This document shows positions 34,318-43,270 of a stretch of DNA of 64,000 nucleotides, piece after piece (within the stretch, counting starts at the first letter, position 1; every line of letters starts with the position of its first letter). The DNA is from Longibaculum muris (GTDB taxonomy: Bacteria; Bacillota_I; Bacilli_A; Erysipelotrichales; Coprobacillaceae): the NCBI RefSeq assembly GCF_004343035.1, contig NZ_SMCQ01000007.1:1-64000 (forward strand), written 5' to 3'. The position numbers and the translations under genes were made by a program. A model generated the notes under the pieces. The model was not told the DNA's origin. It saw only the letters and a program-made list of their open reading frames with translations, and ran no database searches.

Positions 34318-34390
34318 TGGTATAATAATAAAAACACAACGTGTTGTTACCGCAACGTAAGTTCAGTTGGTGCAATACGTTGTTTTGTTT
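34318..34390 (+). promoter_or_regulatory. Promoter and possible attenuator of the CarD-like gene
   Basis: An extended -10, TGG-TATAAT (34318-34326), is followed by a leader with two exclusive hairpins. GTTG, loop TTACCG, CAAC (34343-34356) competes with CAACGTA (34353-34359) pairing TACGTTG (34376-34382) and a T-rich tail. The latter looks like a weak terminator. Confidence 0.4.
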
Positions 34391-34409
34391 TAGAAAGAGA
34401 GGTATTTAG

Positions 34410-34922
34410 ATGTACCAAGTGAATGAAATCATTTTATATGGTAGTGAGGGAATTTGTAAAATTGACAATATGATGACACGTCATGTCAATGGTCAACCTA
34501 TTGAATATTATGTATTAAAACCAATTAAGAGTGAGAGTTCAACAATTTATGTTCCAACTTTAAATGAAGAATTAACGAAGAAAATGAAAAGAGTTTTATC
34601 TTATCAAGAGATTATTGATCTTATTCATTTTATTCCTGATAGTGAGCTTTTATGGATTGATAATGATAATTTAAGAAAAGAACGATATAAAGGGATTTTA
34701 AGAGATGGGAATCGTCAAGAAATTATGCAGTTGATTAGAACTTTATATTTGCATCAACTGAAATTAAAAGAAGAAGGAAAGAAGTTTCATGCAAGTGATG
34801 ATAAATTTTATAAAGATGCTGAAAGAATCTTGTATGAAGAATTTGCCTATGTATTAAATATTTCTGAGGAAGAAGTTGTTCCGTTTATTTGTCAGGAGAT
34901 TGATGTTAAAGAAATAGCATAG
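34410..34922 (+). CDS. CarD/CdnL-family transcription factor
   Basis: 170 residues. The N-terminal Tudor-like RNA polymerase-binding domain starts FQVNE-type (MYQVNEIILYGSEGICKI) and includes YYVLKPIKSESSTIYVPT. A helical C-terminal domain follows (about 75-165). CarD proteins bind the RNA polymerase beta subunit and steady promoter open complexes, affecting rRNA and general transcription. Length and domain order are normal. GAGAGG precedes the start. Function in this species is inferred. Confidence 0.87.
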   Translation: MYQVNEIILYGSEGICKIDNMMTRHVNGQPIEYYVLKPIKSESSTIYVPTLNEELTKKMKRVLSYQEIIDLIHFIPDSELLWIDNDNLRKERYKGILRDGNRQEIMQLIRTLYLHQLKLKEEGKKFHASDDKFYKDAERILYEEFAYVLNISEEEVVPFICQEIDVKEIA

Positions 34923-34928
34923 ATAGAA

Positions 34929-34965
34929 AGCAATATCTTTTATAAAGAGGATATTGCTTTTCTTG
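34929..34965 (+). terminator. Intrinsic terminator after the CarD-like gene
   Basis: AAGCAATATC (34929-34938) pairs with GATATTGCTT (34951-34960), followed by TTCTT. Confidence 0.8.
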
Positions 34966-35064
34966 TGTTTTTTCGTCAAAATACGGGAATTGTTAAGAAA
35001 ATGAATAATTTTTCATGTTTCATTAGGTGGCTTGCTAATTGCTTCACATAAGATACAAAATCAA

Positions 35065-35093
35065 TTGAAAATCATGGATAAGAGTGTTATAAT
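35065..35093 (+). promoter_or_regulatory. pgk-tpiA promoter
   Basis: TTGAAA (35065-35070), 17-nt spacer, TATAAT (35088-35093), about 15 nt before the ribosome site. Confidence 0.75.
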
Positions 35094-35115
35094 TCAGGCA
35101 TGGAGGAATGTGAAA

Positions 35116-36300
35116 ATGGATAAGAAAACAATCAAAGATATTGAAGTCGCTGGAAAAACTGTCTTAGTTCGTGTTGACTTCAACGTACCTAGAAACAAAG
35201 AAACAGGAGAAATTACTAATGACAACAGAATTGTTGCCGCTTTACCAACTTTAAAATATTTATTAGAACATGGGCCAAAAGCTATCGTATTGTTCTCTCA
35301 CTTAGGTAAAGTGAAAACTGAAGAAGACAAAGCTAAAAATGATTTAGCTGTTGTTGCTCCTAGATTATCTGAATTATTAGGAGTAGATGTTAAATTTGTA
35401 AATTGTACAAGAGGAGAAGAACTTGAAAATGCTGTTAAAGAAGCAAATAATGGTCAAGTGATCTTAGTACAAAATACACGTTATGAAGCTGGAGAAAGCA
35501 AGAATGATCCAGAATTAGGTAAATATTGGGCATCATTAGGTGATGTATTTGTTGAAGATGCATTTGGTTCTGTACATAGAGCTCATGCTTCTACAGCTGG
35601 AATCCCTGCTCATTTACCATCTGCAGCTGGTTTCTTAGTTGAAAAAGAAATTGCTTATATCGGAAAAGCTGTAAGCAATCCAGAAAGACCAATGGTTGCT
35701 ATCTTAGGTGGAGCTAAAGTTTCTGATAAAATCTTAGTTATTGAAAACTTATTAAAAATCGCTGACAAAGTTATTGTTGGTGGTGGTATGACTTATACAT
35801 TCATGAAAGCTATGGGTCATGAAATTGGTAATTCTTTAGTTGAAGATGATCGTATTGAAGTAGCTAAAGAAATTATCGCTAAAGGTGGAGATAAATTAAT
35901 CTTACCAGTAGACTCTGTTATCAATAATGCATTTGCTGAGTCAGGTGATATCAAAGTATGTGGTGAAGATGTACCTGAAGGATATATGGGATTAGACATT
36001 GGACCTAAATCTGTTGAAAACATCAAAAATGCATTAGCTGGTGCAAAAACAGTTATCTGGAATGGACCAATGGGTGTATTTGAAATGGAACCATTTGCTA
36101 AAGGAACAATTGCTGTATGTGAAGCATTAGCTAACTTATCAGATGCTAACACTATTATCGGTGGTGGAGATAGTGCTGCTGCTGTTATGCAATTAGGATA
36201 TGCAGATAAAGTTTCTCACATTTCTACTGGTGGAGGAGCTTCATTAGAATACATGGAAGGTAAAGTATTACCTGGTATTGCTGCAATTGATGATAAATAA
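35116..36300 (+). CDS. pgk: Phosphoglycerate kinase
   Basis: Glycolysis: transfers phosphate from 1,3-bisphosphoglycerate to ADP. 394 residues, normal. N-domain substrate residues are in [15 protein letters not shown] and [16 protein letters not shown]. The C-domain has [11 protein letters not shown] and the nucleotide loop GGGDSAAAV. The ATG at 35116 follows GGAGG; the longer frame to 35032 would add 28 unrelated residues. Codon use is more biased to C-ending codons such as ATC and AAC than in neighbours, as expected for high expression. It is followed 16 bp later by tpiA. Confidence 0.97.
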   Translation: MDKKTIKDIEVAGKTVLVRVDFNVPRNKETGEITNDNRIVAALPTLKYLLEHGPKAIVLFSHLGKVKTEEDKAKNDLAVVAPRLSELLGVDVKFVNCTRGEELENAVKEANNGQVILVQNTRYEAGESKNDPELGKYWASLGDVFVEDAFGSVHRAHASTAGIPAHLPSAAGFLVEKEIAYIGKAVSNPERPMVAILGGAKVSDKILVIENLLKIADKVIVGGGMTYTFMKAMGHEIGNSLVEDDRIEVAKEIIAKGGDKLILPVDSVINNAFAESGDIKVCGEDVPEGYMGLDIGPKSVENIKNALAGAKTVIWNGPMGVFEMEPFAKGTIAVCEALANLSDANTIIGGGDSAAAVMQLGYADKVSHISTGGGASLEYMEGKVLPGIAAIDDK

Positions 36301-36316
36301 TTAGGGAGAAATGAAA

Positions 36317-37060
36317 ATGAGAAAACCAATTATCGTAGGAAACTGGAAAATGAATAAAACAATCGCTGAAACAAAAGCATTTGTTGAAGCTGTTGATCCA
36401 GCAGTGAAAGATACTGCTGATTGGGGTATTGCAACTCCATATTTAGCATTACAAACTGCTAAAGAAAACGCTAAAAACTTAATCGTAGCAGCTGAAAACT
36501 GTCATTTTAAAGATAGTGGAGCTTATACTGGTGAAGTGAGTGTTGGAATGTTAAAAGAAATCGGAATTGAATGGGTTATCTTAGGACATTCTGAAAGAAG
36601 ACAATATTTTGGTGAAACTGATGAAACAGTAAATGCTAAAATGTTACAAGTTTTAAATAATGATATGACTCCAATCGTATGTGTTGGTGAAACATTAGAA
36701 GAATATGAAGCAGGAACAACAAAAGAAGTTGTTAAAACTCAAACAGTTGCTGCTTTCAAAGATGTATGTCCAAAATGTGCAAGCAGAGTTGTAATTGCAT
36801 ATGAACCAGTATGGGCTATTGGTACAGGTAAAACTGCAACTAATGAAATTGCTCAAGATGTTTGTGGATATATTAGAAGCGTTGTTGCTGAATTATATGG
36901 ACAAGAAGTGGCTGATCAAGTGAGAATTCAATATGGTGGATCTGTAAAACCAGAAGGATTAAAAGCTTTATTAGAACAACCAGACATCGATGGTGCTTTA
37001 GTTGGTGGAGCTTCTTTAGTAGAAGATTCATATAAAGCAATGATTGCTGCATTAGATTAA
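36317..37060 (+). CDS. tpiA: Triosephosphate isomerase
   Basis: Interconverts dihydroxyacetone phosphate and glyceraldehyde 3-phosphate. 247 residues, normal. Visible active-site parts: GNWKMNKT (Asn, Lys), the His in ILGHSERR, catalytic Glu in AYEPVWAIGTGKTA, and the phosphate loop YGGSVKPE with GGASL. The ATG at 36317 is favoured over 36311 by spacing from AGGGAG. It is cotranscribed with pgk, and shares its highly expressed codon bias. Confidence 0.97.
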   Translation: MRKPIIVGNWKMNKTIAETKAFVEAVDPAVKDTADWGIATPYLALQTAKENAKNLIVAAENCHFKDSGAYTGEVSVGMLKEIGIEWVILGHSERRQYFGETDETVNAKMLQVLNNDMTPIVCVGETLEEYEAGTTKEVVKTQTVAAFKDVCPKCASRVVIAYEPVWAIGTGKTATNEIAQDVCGYIRSVVAELYGQEVADQVRIQYGGSVKPEGLKALLEQPDIDGALVGGASLVEDSYKAMIAALD

Positions 37061-37066
37061 TAAATT

Positions 37067-37092
37067 AGAACTGCTTTGGCAGTTCTTTTCTT
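37067..37092 (+). terminator. Intrinsic terminator after tpiA
   Basis: GAACTGC (37068-37074) pairs with GCAGTTC (37079-37085), then TTTTCTTTT. Confidence 0.8.
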
Positions 37093-37174
37093 TTATTAAG
37101 AAATTCTTAAGAATTGTTTTGTTGACATTAATTTTTAAAATGTTTACTATATGTTTATACATGGAGGGATAAGG

Positions 37175-37933
37175 ATGAAATATAAAGGAATAATTGGTTG
37201 TTTATGTTTATTGATGTTGGTTGGTTGTGGCACAACAAAAAAAGAAGAACCTACGCAAGGACAAAAAGGTCTTTATGTTGGTTTAGATGGAAAACAAACA
37301 TATAGTGAAGCTGTAAAATATTTTAATTCACGTGTGAATTATTATTTTAGTGAAGCAACAGATGAAACAAGTGATACTTATAATGAATATTATAAGGGTC
37401 AAGATCATATTTCATTAGTGAGTAAAGCTTTATATAAGGATGCAGATGTAACGACATTAAATTATAGTATTGCTGATGGAAAAGATTTCCATACCCTCTT
37501 TATGGTTGATAGCCAGACATATGCTTATGATGTTGCACATGATTATAATGAGACAATTGATGCAATGTATCCTGATTTAACAAAAGATGAAAATAGTGAG
37601 TTATTAAGTGCTGAAAGAAAAGATCAGAATGGACAAATTGAATTAACTCTTAAAGTAAAAAGAAATCAACAATATCAAGAAAATGATTCAAGTGAAATTG
37701 TTTATTTTGTGAGTCAATTAAAGATTTCTAAAGATGGATATATTGTGGAAGATAAAGTAACTTATTATACTGATGATAAATTTGAAGAAGTGGCATATGA
37801 AGGTTTAACAACAACATATAAAGATTTTAATAAAAAGAAATCAGATGATTTACAAAAAGAAATTGATTTAATGAAATCATGTGATGGAATGAATGATGAT
37901 GAAGTGAAAACAGAGCTTCATTTAGAGTCATAG
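37175..37933 (+). CDS. Lipoprotein of unknown function
   Basis: 252 residues. The N-terminal signal ends in a lipobox, LMLVGC, with the modified Cys near residue 19, so the protein is anchored outside the membrane. The remainder is charged and strand-rich (for example FNSRVNYYFSEATDE, TLNYSIADGKDFH, YIVEDKVTYYTDDKF), with no family I recognise. The ATG at 37175 follows GGAGGGATAAGG. It is a single gene with its own terminator, next to glycolysis genes without a visible link. Confidence 0.8.
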   Translation: MKYKGIIGCLCLLMLVGCGTTKKEEPTQGQKGLYVGLDGKQTYSEAVKYFNSRVNYYFSEATDETSDTYNEYYKGQDHISLVSKALYKDADVTTLNYSIADGKDFHTLFMVDSQTYAYDVAHDYNETIDAMYPDLTKDENSELLSAERKDQNGQIELTLKVKRNQQYQENDSSEIVYFVSQLKISKDGYIVEDKVTYYTDDKFEEVAYEGLTTTYKDFNKKKSDDLQKEIDLMKSCDGMNDDEVKTELHLES

Positions 37934-37953
37934 ATTTGTCTATGACTTTTTTT
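37926..37953 (+). terminator. Intrinsic terminator after the lipoprotein gene
   Basis: AGTCATAGA and TCTATGACT form a 9-bp stem around TTTG, then a run of T. The stem includes the stop codon. Confidence 0.85.
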
Positions 37954-38000
37954 CTATCTTTTTTATATGAATTTTGTTATGATATAGAACTGGTGAGAAT

Positions 38001-39275
38001 ATGACAAAATTAAAAAGAAAAGATTTATTATTTTTAGGTTTAACATTATTTTCGATGTTCTTTGGAGCAGGGAATTTAATTTTTCCACCTTTTTTAGGTG
38101 AGCAAGCTGGCAATCAAGCGATTATTGCTGGTTTAGGGTTTATTGTTAGTGCTGTAGGTTTACCTGTTTTAGGGGTTATTGCGGTTGCTAAGGCTGATGG
38201 TTTAAATACTCTAGCAAGTCGTGTACATCCACGTTTTGCTGATTTATTTACCTTATTAATTTATTTATCTATTGGACCATGTTTAGCTATTCCTCGAACC
38301 GCAAGTACTTCTTATGAGATGGTGATTGCGCCATTTTTTACGCAACAATTCAAATTTGTACCAATTCTTTATTCATTTGCCTTTTTTGCATTAGCACTTT
38401 ATTTGGCTTTGAATCCAGAAAAACTATCAGATCGTTTAGGAAAAGTTTTATGTCCATTATTATTAACTTTAATTACGATTATCTTTTTAGGCAGTTTCTT
38501 TGTTGAAATTCATTATGCGATGCCTAGTGGAAATTATGCACAACATCAATTTGTTCAAGGCTTTTTAGATGGTTATCAAACTATGGATACAATTGCAGCT
38601 TTAAACTTTGGAATTATTATTGCTTTGAATATTAAAAATAAAGGCTTGAAAGATGCAAAAACAGTTGTGAAATATACTATTAAAGCTGGAATGATTGCTG
38701 GTATTTGTTTAGCTATTGTTTATGGAGCTTTGATTCATATTGGAGCTTTATCTTCTTTTGTAACAGGACATCATAGTAATGGTGCGCAAACTTTAACGGC
38801 ATTTATGCAATATTTATTTCAAAATATGGGGATTGTTATTTTAGGAGCCGTTTTCTTTATTGCTTGTTTAAATACTTGTGTTGGATTGATTTGTTGTTGT
38901 AGTGAGTATTTTGTTGAAAGATTTGCTTATTTAAGTTATAAACAATGGGCTTTTGTTTTTGCGGTTGTGAGTATGTTGATATCTAATATTGGATTAGATA
39001 TGATTCTTCATATTTCCTTACCTATTTTAAACTTACTTTATCCTTTATCAATTGTCTTAATTTTCTTAGCATTTATTCATCGTTATATTCAAAAATATAG
39101 TTATGTTTATCAAATCACAATGTTATTGACGGGGATTGGAAGTTTATTAGGGATTGTTCCTAATCCAATTATTCATTCTATTCCCTTATCACAATATTCA
39201 TTAGGGTGGATTCCTTTTGCAGTGATTGGATTGATATTAGGAATTGTTTTATCAAAGAAAAATATTGATAATTAA
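38001..39275 (+). CDS. brnQ: Branched-chain amino acid transporter, LIVCS family
   Basis: A 424-residue membrane protein with about 12 helices. The N-terminal FGAGNLIFPPFLGEQAGNQ is the BrnQ hallmark; GPCLAIPRTASTSYEM follows. It imports Leu, Ile and Val with Na+ or H+. The start lies behind a modest GGTGAG site. It is monocistronic. No BCAA biosynthesis genes or visible T-box leader occur upstream. Confidence 0.92.
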   Translation: MTKLKRKDLLFLGLTLFSMFFGAGNLIFPPFLGEQAGNQAIIAGLGFIVSAVGLPVLGVIAVAKADGLNTLASRVHPRFADLFTLLIYLSIGPCLAIPRTASTSYEMVIAPFFTQQFKFVPILYSFAFFALALYLALNPEKLSDRLGKVLCPLLLTLITIIFLGSFFVEIHYAMPSGNYAQHQFVQGFLDGYQTMDTIAALNFGIIIALNIKNKGLKDAKTVVKYTIKAGMIAGICLAIVYGALIHIGALSSFVTGHHSNGAQTLTAFMQYLFQNMGIVILGAVFFIACLNTCVGLICCCSEYFVERFAYLSYKQWAFVFAVVSMLISNIGLDMILHISLPILNLLYPLSIVLIFLAFIHRYIQKYSYVYQITMLLTGIGSLLGIVPNPIIHSIPLSQYSLGWIPFAVIGLILGIVLSKKNIDN

Positions 39276-39302
39276 GCAATTTTTCTTGTTTTGTCGATTA
39301 TC

Positions 39303-39390
39303 TTGAAATAAACCGGAAATGTGATATACTACGTATTATCCAAAGATTACTAACAAGTCATTATGTCGAGTAATGAACTTGTTTTCTTTC
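39303..39390 (+). promoter_or_regulatory. Promoter and leader terminator before the cation exchanger gene
   Basis: TTGAAA (39303-39308), 16 nt, extended TGA-TATACT (39322-39330). In the leader, ACAAGTCATTA pairs with TAATGAACTTGT (one bulged A) and ends in TTTTCTTTC (39354-39390), so transcription may stop before the gene. No known metal riboswitch was recognised. Confidence 0.5.
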
Positions 39391-39405
39391 ATTTAAGGAG
39401 GATTT

Positions 39406-40347
39406 ATGATATTAAATATTATTTTATTGATTGTTGGATTTATTTTATTGATTAAAGGTGCTGATGTTTTTGTTGAAGGTGCAAGTAAGGTTGCAGCGAT
39501 GTTACATATCCCACAGATTGTCATTGGCTTGACCATTGTAGCTTTTGGAACAAGTGCCCCAGAAGCGGCAGTTAGTATTGCTTCAGCTTATAAAGGCACT
39601 GCTGGAATAGCAATTGGAAATATTATTGGAAGTAATATTGCGAATGTTTTGTTGATTCTTGGGGTTGCTGGAATGATTGGTGAATTGGTTGTTAAGAAGA
39701 ATACGTTCTTTATTGAATCACCATTTGTGATTGTAATTACTATTGTTTTGTTGTTTTTAGGAGTGAATGGAAAGAATATTAATCGTATTGATGGTGCAAT
39801 TTTATGGATGTTCTTTTTAGTTTTTCTTTATTATCTTTATCGTTTGACTAAAAAAGGTGATGATAGTGCAATTGATGATGTGCCTGAATTGGATCAAAAT
39901 GATCGTTTATGGAAATTAATTATTATGATTGTTTTAGGAATTATTTGTGTTGTAGTGGGAAGCCAGGTAACAGTTGATGCAGCGAGTTCTATTGCCAAAG
40001 AATTTGGAGTTAGTGATCGTATTATTGGTTTAACGATTGTTTCGATTGGAACGTCTTTACCTGAATTAGTGACTTCAGTGAATGCATCGCTCAAAGGGCG
40101 TAATGATATTGCGATTGGAAATATTATAGGAAGTAACATTTTTAATATTTTATTTGTACTTGGAACAGCAGCTTTGGTGGCTCCTAGAGGAATACCATTT
40201 GCTAGTGGATTTATGCTTGATGGCGTAATTGCGATAGCGGCTGTCGTGCTCTTTATGCTGTTTGTCGGCAAAGATATGAAGCTTAAAAAGTATGGTGCTT
40301 TTGTAATGTTAATCTCATATATTTGTTATGTGGTGTATATTTTGTAA
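39406..40347 (+). CDS. Na+/Ca2+ exchanger-family (CaCA) antiporter
   Basis: 313 residues with about 10 helices in two inverted repeats. Each repeat has the alpha motif: VAFGTSAPEAAVS with IGNIIGSNIANVL, then VSIGTSLPELVTS with IGNIIGSNIFNIL. The Glu and Asn/Ser residues in these bind the cation. An acidic loop lies between repeats (DDSAIDDVPELDQND). It resembles bacterial YrbG. The exported ion is probably Ca2+ but could be another. AAGGAGG precedes the start. Confidence 0.9.
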   Translation: MILNIILLIVGFILLIKGADVFVEGASKVAAMLHIPQIVIGLTIVAFGTSAPEAAVSIASAYKGTAGIAIGNIIGSNIANVLLILGVAGMIGELVVKKNTFFIESPFVIVITIVLLFLGVNGKNINRIDGAILWMFFLVFLYYLYRLTKKGDDSAIDDVPELDQNDRLWKLIIMIVLGIICVVVGSQVTVDAASSIAKEFGVSDRIIGLTIVSIGTSLPELVTSVNASLKGRNDIAIGNIIGSNIFNILFVLGTAALVAPRGIPFASGFMLDGVIAIAAVVLFMLFVGKDMKLKKYGAFVMLISYICYVVYIL

Positions 40348-40417
40348 AAAAATTCACGAGGGAAAGGGTTTACATAAAATGTAAGCCTTTTTATTTTGGC
40401 TTTTTGTATCATCTTGC

Positions 40418-40446
40418 TTGTTTTTTCACAAGGAATATAGTATATT
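40418..40446 (+). promoter_or_regulatory. adhE promoter
   Basis: TTGTTT (40418-40423), 17-nt spacer, TATATT (40441-40446), about 30 nt before the GGAGG site. No obvious Rex palindrome was identified. Confidence 0.55.
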
Positions 40447-40484
40447 AGCCATGTAAAGAAAATATAAATTTTGGAGGAAAGAAA

Positions 40485-43169
40485 ATGGCAGAGAAAAAAG
40501 CTGTAAAACAAGAAGCCCCAAAGGCTGAATTGACTAATGAACAAGTAGATGCTCATATTGATGAATTAGTTCAAAAAGCATTAGGAGCCTTAGAAAAATT
40601 TGAATCTTTTGATCAAGATGCTGTTGACTACATCGTTGCTAAATGTTCTGTTGCTGGGTTAGACCAACATGGTGTATTAGCTGAAGCTGCAGTTAACGAA
40701 ACAGGTAGAGGTGTTTTTGAAGATAAAGCTGTTAAAAACTTATTCGCTTGTGAATATGTAACAAGTAATCTTCGTCACTTAAAAACTGTTGGAATTATTA
40801 ATGAAGATCCTTTAACTGGAATTACTGAAATCGCTGAACCAGTTGGTGTTATTTGTGGTATCGTTCCAACAACAAACCCAACTTCTACAGTTATCTTCAA
40901 ATCTTTAATTTCATTAAAGACAAGAAACCCAATTATCTTCTCATTCCATCCATCAGCTTATGAAAGTTCAGTTATGGCTGCTAAAGTCATGAGAGATGCT
41001 GCAATTGCTGCAGGTGCTCCTGAAAACTGTATCCAATGGATTGAAATCAGAGGATCTATGTATGCAACAACTGCATTAATGAATCATCCAGGTGTAGCAA
41101 CTATCTTAGCTACTGGTGGTAATGCAATGGTTAAAGCTGCTTACTCTTGTGGTAAACCTGCTTTAGGTGTTGGGGCTGGTAACGTTCCTGCATATGTAGA
41201 AAAATCATGTGTATTAAAAAGAGCAGTTAACGATATCGTATTATCAAAATCATTCGATAATGGTATGATTTGTGCTTCTGAACAAGCTGCTATCGTTGAC
41301 CATGAAATTTATAAAGAATTTAAAGAAGAAATTTCTCGTTTCAAAGTTTATTGGGTAAATGAAGCAGAAAAAGCTAAACTTGAAAAATATATGTTTGGTG
41401 CTGAAGCTTATAGCGATAAAGTTAATGAAGTGGGAACTGTAAATGCTAATGTTGTAGGTAAAAATGCAACTTGGATTGCTGAACAAGCTGGATTCAAAGT
41501 ACCAGAAGATACTCAAATCTTACTTGCTGAATGTAAGGAAGTTGGACCTAATGAACCATTAACAAGAGAAAAATTATCTCCAGTTTTAGCTGTTTTAAAA
41601 GCAACTTCTACTGAAGATGGTATTGCTAAATCAGCTGCAATGGTTGAATTTAATGGATTAGGACACTCAGCTGCTATCCATACTCAAAATCATGACATTT
41701 CAGTTGAATTCGGATTAAAATGTAAAGCAATTCGTGTTATCGAAAATGCTCCATCTACATTTGGTGGTATTGGTTCTGTTTATAATGCATTCATTCCTTC
41801 ATTAACATTAGGATGTGGATCTTATGGACATAACTCAGTATCAAATAACGTAAGTGCTGTAAACTTATTAAATATTAAGAGAATAGGGAGACGTAACAAC
41901 AATATGCAATGGGTTAAACTTCCTCCAAAAATCTACTTTGAAAGAAATTCAATTAGATATTTAAGAGACATGAAAGTCATGGAAAAAGCCATGATTGTTA
42001 CTGATAGAGGTATGTACAATCTTGGTTATGTAGATAAGATTGAAGATGTTATCAAGAGAAGACGTAATAAAGTTGACTTAGAATTATACTTCGATGTAGA
42101 ACCAGATCCAAGTATCGATACAGTTAACGAAGGTGTTGAATTAATGAGAAAATTCGAACCAGATGTTATTATCGCATTAGGTGGAGGTTCTTCAATGGAT
42201 GCTGCTAAAGTTATGTGGTTAATGTATGAACATCCAGAAGTTAACTTCGATGATATCAAACAAAAATTCATGGATATCAGAAAACGTGCATTCAAATTCC
42301 CTGAATTAGGAAAGAAAGCAAGATTAATCTGTATCCCAACAACATCAGGAACTGGATCTGAAGTTACACCTTTCGCAGTTATCACTGATAAGAAAGCTAA
42401 CAAGAAATATCCATTAACTGACTACTCATTAACTCCAACAGTTGCAATTGTTGACCCAGAATTCGTTATGAGTTTACCAGCTGCTATTGCTGCTGATACA
42501 GGAATTGACGTATTAACTCATGCAGTTGAAGCATATGTATCTATCTTAGCATCTGACTTCACTGATGGATGGGCTAAACAAGCTGTTAAGTTAGTATTTG
42601 AATACTTAGAAAGATCTGTTAAGAATGGTAAAAACGATCCAGAAGCAAGAGAAAAAATGCATAATGCTGCAACAATCGCAGGTATGGCATTCGCAAATGC
42701 TTTCTTAGGTATGAACCACTCATTAGCTCATAAGATCGGTGGAGAATGGCATATTCCTCATGGTAGAACAAATGGTATCTTATTACCACATGTTATTAGA
42801 TACAATGGTACAGTACCAACTAAGTTAAATATCTGGCCTAAGATTGAAAACTATAAAGCTGATGTTAAATATATGGAATTAGCTCAATTAATTGGATTAA
42901 ATCCTAAGACTCCAGCTGAAGGTGTTGCAATGTTCGCTGATGCATGTGAAGAATTATGTGCAAAAGTTGGTGTTGCTTGCAACGTACAATCTCAAGGTAT
43001 CGATAAAGCTGCTTGGGAAGAATCAGTTCATAGAATGGCAATGAATGCTTATGAAGATCAATGTACTCCAGCTAACCCTAGAATGCCTATGGTTAAAGAT
43101 ATGGAAGCTATCTTAAGATTAATCTATGATTATGAATCAAAATTTGCTGATAAAGCATTAAAGAAATAA
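40485..43169 (+). CDS. adhE: Bifunctional acetaldehyde-CoA/alcohol dehydrogenase
   Basis: Reduces acetyl-CoA through acetaldehyde to ethanol, regenerating NAD+ in fermentation. 894 residues. The N-terminal aldehyde dehydrogenase half has IVPTTNPTSTVIFK, GVGAGNVPAYV and the catalytic Cys in SFDNGMICASEQA. A linker leads to the C-terminal iron-dependent alcohol dehydrogenase with GGGSSMDAAK, PTTSGTGSEVTPF and the metal-binding HSLAHKIG and HGRTNGILLPHV. A short Lys/Glu-rich extension at the N-terminus is unusual. Highly expressed codon bias. GGAGG precedes the start; it is monocistronic. Confidence 0.97.
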   Translation: MAEKKAVKQEAPKAELTNEQVDAHIDELVQKALGALEKFESFDQDAVDYIVAKCSVAGLDQHGVLAEAAVNETGRGVFEDKAVKNLFACEYVTSNLRHLKTVGIINEDPLTGITEIAEPVGVICGIVPTTNPTSTVIFKSLISLKTRNPIIFSFHPSAYESSVMAAKVMRDAAIAAGAPENCIQWIEIRGSMYATTALMNHPGVATILATGGNAMVKAAYSCGKPALGVGAGNVPAYVEKSCVLKRAVNDIVLSKSFDNGMICASEQAAIVDHEIYKEFKEEISRFKVYWVNEAEKAKLEKYMFGAEAYSDKVNEVGTVNANVVGKNATWIAEQAGFKVPEDTQILLAECKEVGPNEPLTREKLSPVLAVLKATSTEDGIAKSAAMVEFNGLGHSAAIHTQNHDISVEFGLKCKAIRVIENAPSTFGGIGSVYNAFIPSLTLGCGSYGHNSVSNNVSAVNLLNIKRIGRRNNNMQWVKLPPKIYFERNSIRYLRDMKVMEKAMIVTDRGMYNLGYVDKIEDVIKRRRNKVDLELYFDVEPDPSIDTVNEGVELMRKFEPDVIIALGGGSSMDAAKVMWLMYEHPEVNFDDIKQKFMDIRKRAFKFPELGKKARLICIPTTSGTGSEVTPFAVITDKKANKKYPLTDYSLTPTVAIVDPEFVMSLPAAIAADTGIDVLTHAVEAYVSILASDFTDGWAKQAVKLVFEYLERSVKNGKNDPEAREKMHNAATIAGMAFANAFLGMNHSLAHKIGGEWHIPHGRTNGILLPHVIRYNGTVPTKLNIWPKIENYKADVKYMELAQLIGLNPKTPAEGVAMFADACEELCAKVGVACNVQSQGIDKAAWEESVHRMAMNAYEDQCTPANPRMPMVKDMEAILRLIYDYESKFADKALKK

Positions 43170-43191
43170 TAAATAACCAAAATTTATTTGA

Positions 43192-43225
43192 AAGACGTTG
43201 CTTCGTTTGCAACGTCTTTTCTTTT
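43192..43225 (+). terminator. Intrinsic terminator after adhE
   Basis: AAGACGTTGC (43192-43201) and GCAACGTCTT (43209-43218) form a perfect 10-bp stem followed by TTCTTTT. Confidence 0.88.
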
Positions 43226-43270
43226 ATCGTAAAATAAAAGTAAGAAGATATAAAATGAAAGGGAATGACT

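Noticed and set aside
39894-40271. 125-residue frame on the minus strand within the cation exchanger gene
   Set aside because: It is antisense to a well-conserved membrane protein gene and has no ribosome site or recognisable protein family.
42026-42403. 125-residue minus-strand frame inside adhE
   Set aside because: It mirrors codons of the alcohol dehydrogenase half and lacks a ribosome site.
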